The notes beneath the pieces were generated by a model. The model was not told the origin of the DNA. It saw only the letters and a list, made by a program, of their open reading frames with translations, and searched no databases. From Parus major (lineage: Eukaryota; Chordata; Aves; Passeriformes; Paridae), in contig NC_031776.1 of assembly GCF_001522545.3 (NCBI RefSeq), forward strand, positions 30,408,342 to 30,472,341: a DNA stretch of 64,000 nucleotides, read 5' to 3'. This document shows, piece by piece, positions 12,672 through 23,800 of this stretch (position 1 is its first letter; the number at the start of each line of letters is the position of its first letter). A program made the position numbers and the translations under genes.

Positions 12672-15536
12672 TATGATTTGTGCTGGAACTGAACTGCTGG
12701 TAAATGGTTTGGTTTCCTCCTCCAGTACAGCTTGCCCACAGAAAAGTATCCTAATATGTGTGTATTTCTGAGCTGTGTTCCCACAACACGTGGGCTGTTA
12801 AGGGAGGCAGGGAAATGCCAGCAGCTGCTTGGAACTGGGGCTGAGCAGTAGGAGCTGGGACCACCTTGTCCTGCCCTGCCCTGGGGAGCTGGGCTCCAGA
12901 GCATCACCTCCTGCCTGGAAAAGCAGAGGTGAAGCTGCTCAGAGAGAGCTGTCTGCAGGCATTTCCTTCCATGGAACACACTGTCATTCCCAGTGATTAA
13001 TGCCTTATGGAACAGCAATACAATGAAATCATTGACAGTAGGTTTAAAGTATAGTTTAAGGACTCTGAACCCAGAGAAATAACAGCAATCAAGTTTATGT
13101 GGCACAGGCTGATAAACCTGCTGCTGCGAGAAGCCGGGGCAAAGCACGGGAGGAGAAAATGAATGTGTTTGCACAGAGCACCTCAGTGGTCCTGTTCCAG
13201 TGCTTCCTGTGCCCTCAAAAGCAGTGGGAAGGCTCCTTATTTCCAATGCTTTGCTCCTGCAGAAAGCTTTGCAGTTGCCATGAAACCTGGAAGGTTTAGG
13301 GCTCCTTTCAGGAGTGCACACCTTCCCCCAGTGGGGACTGGGGGTGTGAGCACAGGGAGAGCCTCAGAGGGTGCAGCAGAAGCAATTTTTGCTGTGTCAT
13401 CACAGAGAGACTTCCAGGAACACTTGGAATAATTCACCAAGAGTAGGAATTAGACTGGAAAAATGTTTTTACATGCATGTGCAGAACCAGGCATTTTTAT
13501 GAGGACTCATAAGATTGGGGTTGAGATAAAAGTGTTACAGGGAATGGGAACCAAGTTATTCAGTGGAATTAAGACTGCATTCTGGACAAGTTTTCTTGGA
13601 TCACTGCAGATCTGTGATGTATATCTTAGACCCTATATGCTCATTGTATGGATTTATATTCTTAATTGTTTAATGCCTTGCTTTCTTTTATAATGAGCTG
13701 TCACAATACTGCTAAAAATAAAAGTGTGTGTGGTTTATGTCCAGATTTGGACTACTCTTTGATCTACCATATTTTTGACAGCATTGGTGGGGAAGGAATT
13801 GGGGCATCTCCCAACTCATAAGTAAGAGGAGTTTGCCATCTTGATGGCATTTTATTCTTACAGTTTTGTTCTAAACATCTGCTTATGAAAAGAAAAAAAT
13901 TATCCAAGAGAAATTACCCAAGCCCTGATGGCAGTCTGTGCTCTCCTACGTGATCTCATATAGTCATACTTATTTCAGAAACATTAATATGTTGTTTGGG
14001 AATTTTTGAAAAGCGCCTCTTTCCTCCTGAAAGCCGCGTAAGAGTGCAGTGGGAATTGTGAGTGGGAGAAGAGCTCTCTGCAGAGCAGCTGCTTCAGGGC
14101 ATTCCCAGGACTATTTGGCTGGCATGGGGGGCACTTCCCAGCTCTCCTGCCTGGCAGGAGGATGGGTAAGGAAGCAGAGAGTGAAGGCACGGAGCCCCTA
14201 CAGGGAGAGGCTCCAGGGTGAGCAATGCCAGCAGCTCCTCCCCAGCAGCTGCCTGGAAAGCATCCAGGGCTGAAGAGGGATGCAGTGGGAAGGGTTTATA
14301 CCTGCTGCTTGTGCTTCCTCCGAGGAAATGTATTGGAAATGCCACCCTCGGCTCCCTGGACAAACACACTTCAGCTTCCTCAGAGCGGCACAGGGCGTAA
14401 TAAACTGTTACTGCAGGGAGTCTACCCAGTGCCTTAGTTTTAATTCAAAAGATGTCTTTAATCTTCCTGTTGCTTTGTGTAAGTTGTAAATTACACAACC
14501 CTGCAGAAAATTATATGTAAAGCAGGATTATGATTCTCATTTTTATTTTGAAGCTGGCTCTGCATGGTAAAAACCGATTCTCACGGTCACTTAATTTTTC
14601 ATTTACTCTCTGATTTGCATTTTGTGTATTAAATTCCTTCAAATCTGGGCGGATTATTGCAACGTGGATATTCCAAATTTATTTATAAGCAAACTAGCTA
14701 AACAGATGCTGTAGACATGAACTATAAATGACCATAACTGTTGTGCTGAGATGCCAGAGGCTGTTCTTGTGCATGTGCTGTGCACAGCAAGAGCTGCTGC
14801 AGGGCACCAGGGTGCTCAGTGCTCCAGACAGACCACAGCAAGTAGCATCCCCACACTCCTCGGGGGCTTGGGCAGGGTTGAGGGAAGGTTAGGAGACAGA
14901 ATTTGAAGCAGCATTGCAGACTTTTATGGGAAAGATATGCCGGGAGTGAAGAGAGCACAGCGACACAGGGAGCGTCTCAGAAACCTGAAATTGGCTGTAA
15001 CGCCTGTTGGTGGTGGCAGTGCTGGGACAGGGCAGTGGCTTGATAATGTTAAAACTTTGAGTTCTTACCAAGCTCTGCATTCCTCTGCATCCTCAGCGTT
15101 TACTTCTTTGGAGTTTGCAGTGGCTCTGGTGGGGGAAGGAGATGCGGTGGGTGAGCTGAGGGGCAGAGGGCAGAACACCAAAAATAGGGGAAGGAAAATG
15201 AAAACTCCTGAGAGGGCATTGTCCCTGATGGTCCAAGGTCCCAGAAGGCAGCTGTGTGTGGTTTGAGTGCTGCACTGGCCAGCAGACACATCCCTCTGGA
15301 AAGTTCAGCCTCTCCCTGCAGTTGCTTTCCAGCTAGCATTGGAGTTAAAGGCATTAATTGGATCTTTTGTTTAAAATTAGTTTAAAGATCCCCACCTCCA
15401 GGCACTATGCAGTGCCATTCAATTGCAGCTCTGTGGGACTGCAGACAGAGCTGTTGAGTGCAGCTTACATGTTTTCTGATTATTAGGGATTTCTTTTTTC
15501 ACCCTCCCCCATAGGCTGAAGCTTTTGTATTTAGTG
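12672..15536. other. GPR39: Intronic DNA, longest chance ORF and conserved-looking AT-rich stretch
   Basis: The longest open frame of the window (12671-13321, minus, 216 codons) lies here but shows no family, signal peptide or splice context that I recognise. The AT-rich DNA at about 14450-14720, with TTATTTATAAGCAAACTAGC and similar words, resembles conserved non-coding DNA in texture only. Confidence 0.5.
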
Positions 15537-15609
15537 TTTCCCTTCTTTCCTCTCCTTTTCTTTCTTCCTTCTTCACCTCTCCTTCCACTCCCTCTGTCTC
15601 TCCTCCTAA
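15537..15609. repeat. Polypyrimidine tract
   Basis: About 70 bases are almost entirely C and T on the plus strand (CTTCTTTCCTCTCC-type words, interrupted once by CAC), followed by CTCTCCTCCTAA. Such tracts can adopt triplex-type structures. No exon follows it, so it is not treated as a splice acceptor. Confidence 0.7.
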
Positions 15610-16288
15610 TTTAAGCTAAATTGGTTCAGCTGTTTTTGATTTATGCAAGCATGGGGAAAATATGTTTTTCCCATAACTTCAGAATAAAATATGTGCACAC
15701 TCATAAGTCTAAGCTGGCTGGAGCTAGCAATGTCAAATTAGCTTGTTTATAGCTCTCACTGGGGAGTTCCAGGCTTTTGGAGAAAATTGGTTCCGTGTTT
15801 TTGAGTTCTGAATGCTCTGGAAGTCAGCGTTTTCATGTACGCACATTAGGTGGGGTTTGTTTGATTTTTTTTTTTTTCTGCTTCCCCTGATGCTTTTAAC
15901 CTGAATCAGCTCTGAGCCTTTAAGCATGCATTGCTAGGAGACCCTTACATTCTGCTGAAGTGCTAAAGCACTTTGGTCACACATGGGTGCAGAGAGCAGC
16001 ACACTTTCCTTCCTTCTAAATAAACCTGTGCAAGAATCAAAATGCAGTGGGGAATCTTGAATAATGCAAGCCTGGTGTTCCTAATGCAGTGTTAACCATG
16101 GGAAATGGTGAGTTTCCAGAACGATTGGGCTTGTTTCAAAGACCTCCACCACAGTGTTTACAGCAGCTGCTAAATGTTGTTATGCTCTGTAGCACACGGT
16201 ATCAAACAGGTGCACAGTAACCTGTAAGTGCTTTGAGTGCAGTGATGCGTTCCATCCTGTTGTGCCTGCATGCTTTTGGGGAAGCCCT

Positions 16289-16540
16289 GTGGGTACCAGC
16301 CCCATGGGTACCAGCCCTGTGGATACCTGTGGGTACCAGNNNNNNNNNNNNNNNNNNNNNNNNNNNNNNNNNNNNNNNNNNNNNNNNNNNNNNNNNNNNN
16401 NNNNNNNNNNNNNNNNNNNNNNNNNNNNNNNNNNNNNNNNNNNNNNNNNNNNNNNNNNNNNNNNNNNNNNNNNNNNNNNNNNNNNNNNNNNNNNNNNNNN
16501 NNNNNNNNNNNNNNNNNNNNNNNNTGGGTACCAGCCTCGT
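16289..16540. repeat. 15-bp minisatellite interrupted by assembly gap
   Basis: Units of TGGGTACCAGCCCYR (15 bases) flank a run of N: two complete copies and two partial ones left of the gap, and one right of it (16525-16539). Because 15 is a multiple of three, every frame stays open through the array (WVPAP- or GYQP-like repeats), which explains the open frames seen on both strands here. They are not genes. The gap suggests the true array is longer or was hard to assemble. Confidence 0.9.
16340..16524. other. Assembly gap (185 N)
   Basis: This run of 185 undetermined bases lies inside the minisatellite. Its true length is unknown, as assembled gaps in tandem arrays often do not reflect the real size. 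Confidence 0.99.
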
Positions 16541-17586
16541 GCCTGCCCCTGGGGCTGAGTTTGTCCCTGCAGCAGCAGCCGTGGCCTCAGCAGCCCAGCC
16601 ACAGCTCAGACCCTGCTGCTTTTCTTCAGGACTTGGGCTCACTGCTGGTACTGATCCTGCTTTGGACAAGTATTGGCTGATGTTAACTCTGGGAGGGATA
16701 ACATAACAAGCAAATTAACCTAAGCATAAATCCCCCATGAAGTTTTTTAGCAGTTCCTGGCCTACTTGCTTTCAAAGAGCTTTGCTGGGGTGAAGACCCA
16801 GCTCATCCTGTGGCCGTACCCTGCCCTTCCTGCCAGCACTGCCTCTTCCAGAGGGGTGCTGGGCCTTCAGGGCAACAACTTCCTGAATGTTTGCATCCCT
16901 TATTTATGTCTGCACACATTATTTCCTCCCTCCCCTGTTTAAGCTGATCCCTGTCTCTCTTCCAGTGCAAGCAGGAGGTGGTACAAAATTTGACAAGGAC
17001 ACCTAATGGCACAAAATAATTCAGAGCTGTTCTCACCAGAGGTAGAAAGCAAAGGAGTCAAAGGCTCTCTTTCTCTTCCTCACCTCACTACTCTGTGCCA
17101 GCCGTTGAGTGGAAACCCTGATGCCTGGCCCTGCCCCTTTCCTCTCCACAGGCACCCAGGACAGCCGAGGAAAGAGGGGAGGATCACTGATGGCAGAGGA
17201 AAGGAAATGGCAGGCTTGAGGCAGCTGCTGAAAACCCCTGTAAGAACAAAGACACATCCCATGGAGGATGGGGTTCAGGATTTGAGGGCACAGAGGGCAT
17301 GCAGGGGATGTTGGCCAGCACAGCATGTCCCTGTCCATGCACACTTCAGCACCTGCTCCCAATCCCTGGGGAAACACCTTTATGCTGCAGTGTTTAACTC
17401 AAGTGACTACATTTGCATGTCCAGGAAAGTAATCTGATTTTGTGCTGTGTTAATGTGCTGCATCTCTAATGTGAATCTGAGAGCTGAACTTTGGCCTGGA
17501 AAGATGTTTCTTGAGGTCATGGTGGGTGCATTTGATGCTTGCACATAACAGCAGTTTTTGGTGGCACATCAACATCACCTGCTTCT
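16541..17586. other. GPR39: Intronic DNA, nothing recognised
   Basis: The DNA is GC-moderate. Open frames at 17006-17437 (plus) and 17033-17377 (minus) overlap each other and match nothing I recognise. No repeat family is evident. Confidence 0.5.
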
Positions 17587-17830
17587 GTGCCAAGTGACAG
17601 CAGGCAGATTTAGATCAGATATGAGGGGGAAATTCTTCACTGGGAGGATGGTGAGGCACTGGCACAGGTTGCCCCGAGAAGCTGTGGATGCCCCTTCCCT
17701 GGCTTCAGGGCCAGGTTGGATGGGAGTTGGAGCACCTTGGTCTAGAGAAAGGTGCCCGTGGCAGATGATTTGGAACAAGATGATCTTTAAGGTCCTTTCC
17801 AACCCAAACCATCCTGTGATTCTATGAAAT
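17587..17830 (+). repeat. CR1 LINE 3' end, near-complete terminus
   Basis: The sequence follows the CR1 3' region in sense orientation: TTTAGATCAGATATGAGGGG, AAATTCTTCACTGGGAGGAT, GGTGAGGCACTGGCACAGGT, GAAGCTGTGGATGCCCC, then AAGGTCCTTTCCAACCCAAA and a terminal GTGATTCTATGAAAT. The 3' terminus is intact while the body is truncated at the 5' side, as is usual for CR1. It is the clearest bird-type marker in the window. It carries no functional coding sequence. Confidence 0.93.
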
Positions 17831-20800
17831 GCATCCAAAATCTCTCTCTATCATCGTTAACATTTATCATTGCTAATGAAATTACTTACTTAATCATTTT
17901 AACCTTGATGCTACCCTGGATAAAAGACCTACGATGTATCTGAAAGGAATAACTACACATTTGATACAGTTGAAAAGATAGCACTAATTTATTTTAGTCT
18001 GATTTATGATTAGTACTGCACTGCATGACGCACTCTGTGCTGCTCTGAACATCATTTAGGGCCCATAGGATAAATAATTGCTGTGCTCACCATCCCAGAA
18101 ACCGCGTGTCGGGCGGGCACTGTGTATGGTGGTGTGATTTTAGTTTCCAAAAAATGTGGGTGTGCTCCCACCATGGGGAGATGCTGGGCCATGAAAGGCT
18201 GAGGGGGTTCCAGGGGGAGAAGACACCAAGGGGCTTCTGGAGCGCCAGGTAGCAGCTCCATCAGAACCAGAACCAGACAGAAAAGATTCAATCAGGATTT
18301 TACACAGGATTTATTTTCTTTTAAAAGAAGTCACCTCCAGAATCTTTCCCTGTTGGCCACCAGAATGAGTGTCCAGGGACAAGATTTCCCTAATAACGGT
18401 GCTCAGGTTTAAAAGCTGCCTTTTTGTATTTGTGCTGGGCAGTGGTGATGGTGAAATGAGACATGCTGCATTATTTTTGGCTCTTAATTTCAATTTAGCC
18501 TTTTCAGCCATACCTTAATCACGTAGTGTAAGCAGTAGCATCTCCAATCTACAGAGAGGGCTGGATCATTAGGATAATTAGCAGCCATTAGGAGTATAGG
18601 ATAATATCACTATAAAGCTATGCAGATGTTCTGTATTCTTCAGGTCTCTGACAAAGGAGGAAATTTAACATATGCCAAGTCCCGTCAGTGATGACTGCTT
18701 TATTCCTGTAGCATACAGGAAGCTTGGAGGAATTCGTCAGCTAGTCTCAGAATATTTTCTCCTTCCTTGTTTTCAAGCAAAAAAAAAGTGTTTTATTCTA
18801 AAAAATCCATAATTTTTCTCTTGCTCCATTACCCCCTCCCAGTATTTGGACTCAGAGGTATAAAACCATGAGCTCTTGCCAGTTGTTATTTCTCACTGAA
18901 TTCCAGCTTGCCTTTTTGTCTCTTACATTTATTCATCCTGTGGTCATCAGTCCTGAATTACACCAGCCTGTCTAACCTGTCATATTTTTCTCCAATAAAT
19001 GGAAAGGATGGCTCTGTGCAGCTGTTCCCATGTGTGGTAGTTGTGACACTGGGACTGACCTTGTACACCCACCCTTGTCCAGGCTGGGACAACTGTCCCC
19101 ACCACATGGTCACATTTCAAGTGAGACTTATACCTGTGTGATCCCTGACAGTTGTGGATAAATCTAGGTGCTGGTGATTTTATTCAACACCTGCAATGCA
19201 TTTTTTGTTGCTATTTTTTTAAGAGAATCATGACTGCTTTTTCATGTTACATTACATAATTTTAGATTGCACGGTGTGGATTTTGCCTCCTTCTCTCAAA
19301 GGTATATTTTAAGGTTGTTGTCATTTTAGACAGCATCTCTGAAATAGATTTCCAGATGATTTAAATGGATACCAAAGGTTTTTTAAGTCTTAATGTTAGA
19401 TTTAGTTCATATCTTTCACTCACTCTCTGGCTTGAAAGATGCTTTCAAAATGCAGAGCTCTGGTCCTATATCCGTGTGATTGGCACAGAGATTTAATAAT
19501 CTCTTTTGTCTTTATGGCAGTTCCATTTGTAGCAATTTAAACATCAGTCTCCAGTGAGCCTGAGTAAAAAACTTTATTTAATATGAGCCAGCTAAATATA
19601 ATTTCCCATTTCTTTGATCTCGACTATTTTAATTTGCTTCTTATCAAGTACCTGTAGGGCTAATAGATACAGTTGATGGTGTGCTGCTTACGGACAGATC
19701 TCATTTAAGCTACATGGATTATTGTTGGTGAGATATTGCAATATTCCTCTCATTATGGCTGTGGCAGTGTAGGTTAGAGATGTTGTTGTAAACAAACACC
19801 CTGCAGCTGCTTCGGGTAAGGGTTTTGCTTCTGAATCTTCTTCCAGAAACTTCTGTTGAAATATAAGGAGAGGATTTGATGAACAACATCCTGAGCAAAT
19901 GCTGATTAACACCAACTTCAGCCACCTTCATGTGGGGGTTCAGGGGATATTTCTGGTGTGTAGTCTTAGCTGTGCATTGCAGACAGAGCATCCCTTCCTG
20001 AGTCACAGAAATGAGGTAAGAACTGGGTGTGACCATGGGGTGTCCCAGCTGCCTGCTCTCACCTGCCTGTCTCCTCAGCCAGGGTCACCTTGAGCAAGCA
20101 AATTGCATCCTGAAATGCCTTTCCTGGCGACAGCTGGAGAAGAGGGGAATGTTGAAGCCCTCAGGTTTTCTTTTGACTGCATCACTTGTTACTAAGAGCA
20201 GCGAGAGGCAAACAGTGCTTCAAAATCCCAGGAGAAAAGCACCTCAGGAGCAAGTGTGAAGAGCCAGGCTGGATCAATGTTTTGTGCTATTGCTGGCACC
20301 CACTGGAGATTTAACCTGCTGCCTTCATTTCCCTTTGAAGATGAGTGTTGAGAACTGGTGAGGGTATCTCTGTGCCTGTGTCCTCCTCACCCATGCAAAC
20401 CATCTGAGTATGCATTTGTAGAAGAAAAAAGCAGCTGTTCCCTCGTGCTGCGGATTTTGGAGCTTTTGTTCTGTAGTCTGATAAGGACCTCAGTGCTCGT
20501 GAAGCAGAGATCAGGTGTGCACATGCACAAGTACATTATACTAATTAGAGCCAATTTGAAAACCAAACTCTTCTGCACTATTTAAAACACAATAAACAGC
20601 TTTGCTCCCTAAGTGTTAATCATCTCCTGCTGTTCAGTCTCTGAAGCTAAACCCCTCTACTCACTTCAAAACACTCTCAGTAACCAAGTGTGACATTGCA
20701 AAAAGGATTTTGAGGACTTCAGTCTGGGAAATAGCAGATGTGTTTAGGAGAATGAAATCACCAAGGTCTTTGGAACTACAAAGAAACTCCAGGCAGGAGA

Positions 20801-23800
20801 AGGAGAAGAAATGAAAAAAAACACCCATCCCTAGTCAATGTAAGTGGACATGCTCTAAGATTAGCAGGAGGGGAGGGAGAGGAGGTCTGTGTGTGCTCGG
20901 AAGAGTGTCTCCCACAGGGAGCAGTCCTGCAGCTGGGGATTTGGGGTGCTGCTGGGGCCCTGGAACCTCCATGGGGTGAGGCTTGCAGGTGATGTCCAGA
21001 GGCAGAGGGAGTCATCCAGTCTCCCCCAGCTCCAGCCCTCTCAGCCACTCTGGAGATCAGATTCTGCCACGCCATCAGCTCTGTGAGATGGAGTGTGTTA
21101 TTAAGCTGAACCTAGACGTAAAGAAAGGGTTGAGAAATTGCTGCAATCGCTGACCCATGCATTTATTATAATTGAGTCCATTAGCCTTAATTTTATAATT
21201 TCTAAATTAGCTTTTCAGATTTACAAATGGCCTTAATTGCTTCATGGAGGGAGTTGGGCTGTAACAAAGCTAAATGCCTGAAAACCATATCAGTTACATC
21301 AGAATCAGTGGGTTCGTTTGTAACATAATGCCCCAATTTAGATCAAGCAAATTGTTTAGAAAATGCATTGTTGAAGCATCAAAGTTACTTAAAGTCATTC
21401 TAGCTAGGAAGAAACCCCACCCCCCAAAATCCCACATTTTGGGAGATTCCTCCCTATGCATGCTAAGCACTGATTTTAGGCACTATTTTAAGTGTTTACA
21501 AAAGGTGTCAGCATGCAAACATCAAACCTGATATCATCTCTCTTGACTAAGAGTAGCCTCTCTGTAGCAAAGTTCTCATCCAGAATCTGGGGTCATTCTC
21601 TGGAATGTTCATGCTGATCAGTGAAGTTCAATATTGATGTTATAATCTTCATTGTGGCTTTCTTTTGGACCAGATGTTTCAGTTTCTATTCCCACATCCT
21701 CGTTGGTGAGGGACATCCAGATGGGAGATGTTTAATGTACAGATGCATATTACAGGTTTTGGAAAACATGTTCTTAGGGGACATTGCTGGAAAGTACCAA
21801 ATCCCTAATCTTTATTTGCTTTTACAAATCTAGAAGAAGGTTCCTCCAGTCCATTAAGAGATGTGAAGTGGCTCCAGAGGGCTGATGGCCTCTGCCTAGT
21901 GGAGACAGCTGTAAGGAAGTAGACAATGAAACCTCAGTTGTCTTTAATCTTGTATTGTTCTGTTTGTTTGCTTGTTTGGTTTTTTTTGAAATGCAAAAAT
22001 AAAACCCCATCACTTTTAAAACCTTGTTTTTCTTTGGAGTACATTGCTGAGACTTGAATTCAGTCCAGCTGGCACATTGCCTCAAACAGCTGTTGCTGGT
22101 GTCCATCTCCCGACAGGAATCTTTTCTGATTTCTTTTCCTCATTATTGAGAAAGGTCAGGCTCTGACACTGAAACATTTTTGATGTTAATAGCTGCAAGA
22201 ATATTTTAATGTTTTCCCTGAAATTTTGCTGTTTGGCCTCCTTCACAGGTGCCATTCCCTGAAGGCACTGTGGAGTGTCACTGACTGTGTGTAGGGTCGG
22301 CTTCTGTGGTCACAAAATTCCTGCTGTGCTGAACTTCACAGAGCAAAGGCTGAAATTTTACTTCTGAATGCTTTTATTCAAAGTAGGAAGGGATATGAAT
22401 TAGAAGTTGTAGTTGCCTCGTCTTTATCTAGAGGAAATAAATTGAGGGGAGTAGAAAAACAAGGCTTGAAAAGTAATTTATTCAAAAGAAAAGAGGATTT
22501 TACATATTTGGGGTTATTAATATGCAGCAGTAGTGGCTGTGCTTGAGAAGAAAGTGAACACAGAGACTTCAGCAGACAGCTCTGGTACAACATGTGACAT
22601 TTTGGTATGTTTGATTGTCAGCAGTATTCAGTGACAGACATTGAATTGGGACAGGCAAGACCAAATTACACATGTTTTTACATGAACATTCCTTTTCAGA
22701 CCTGGGTGCTTTGATTGAAGCTTAGAAACTGAACTCAGTTCTAAAGAAGGCAGCAACAAGAGGTGTAGCTAAATTAAATACCTTTTCCCCTTCTATCTTC
22801 CATTTCAAAATCTCAGTGCTTTTCTCCTCTTCTGCACTAGGAGCTCTCTCCACCTTCACCCCCTTCTCCCCCAAAAGAAAACCTCCTCTATGAATAATTT
22901 GATGGTGGTGATATTGCTGAAGATAAACAGCAGAGGCTGTGACCTAGTCTGAACTTCCACATTATTGGCAATTTTGAGGTTAATTCTCTCTGGCTACATC
23001 AGAAATTCCCCCTGTGACTGGACAATCTTTTCCAGGAGAAAGTTTCATTTAAAACTATACATGTATTTCTATAAAAAAACTTGTATTTAATGCATGCTTT
23101 TTCCAAGGTCAGGAGAAGAGAAAGCAAACCTTAGATGGAGAATCCTCTGGAGTTCTGGTCCCAGTGGGGCTTAGGTTATTTTCAGAGAATGTGGAATCAT
23201 GTGATTTTTTTTTATTATTATACTTTAAGCAACTTATTTTATTGCTTACTCAGTTAGTTATAAATTTGAAATACCACTCAGAAATGGGAAAAAAAAAACC
23301 CCAACAAACCCAAACCAGCCCAGACAACTAATGTGTGGATAACAGATAATATTTCAGAGAGTGGTGATTTTAAAGGTGTCACCATGAATTGTAGCACCCG
23401 TGTGCAGGTGAGCTCTGCTGCCCTTCATTTATGGGGCTGCATCACAATAACAGGAGTCAGGGGGAGTGGAGGGAATCTTCACAGGAGCAGCTGGCTCTGC
23501 TGTCACTGTACCAATTTCCACTGGCTAATCTTCCACCTCCACAGCCTCCATGAGAGGCTGCAGTCCCCTTCAGTGCAGGATAGCAACTATTTCCCAGTGT
23601 GTGAGGGTGTGTCCCAAACCCATTAAACCTTTCAGCTCATTTTTTGTCCTGTTTATCTGTTGGCCTGGAGGTTATAGCATAAATTTGTCCTAAGGCCACT
23701 GAAGGCCTCTTCAGTTACAAGGAGTCAAAGAGTCCATTTAAACTGTGCATGACCTTTTTGTCTTGGTCACTGACTTCATTTGATTGAGCTTTGCTTTATT

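Noticed and set aside
12671..13321. Longest open frame in the window (minus strand, 216 codons)
   Set aside because: No recognisable domain, no splice or promoter context, and length within what chance allows in a CpG-poor intron. Translated homology search or ribosome profiling would be needed to revive it.
16180..16706. Several open frames on both strands across the gap
   Set aside because: They are produced by the stop-free 15-bp tandem repeat plus undetermined bases, not by a gene.
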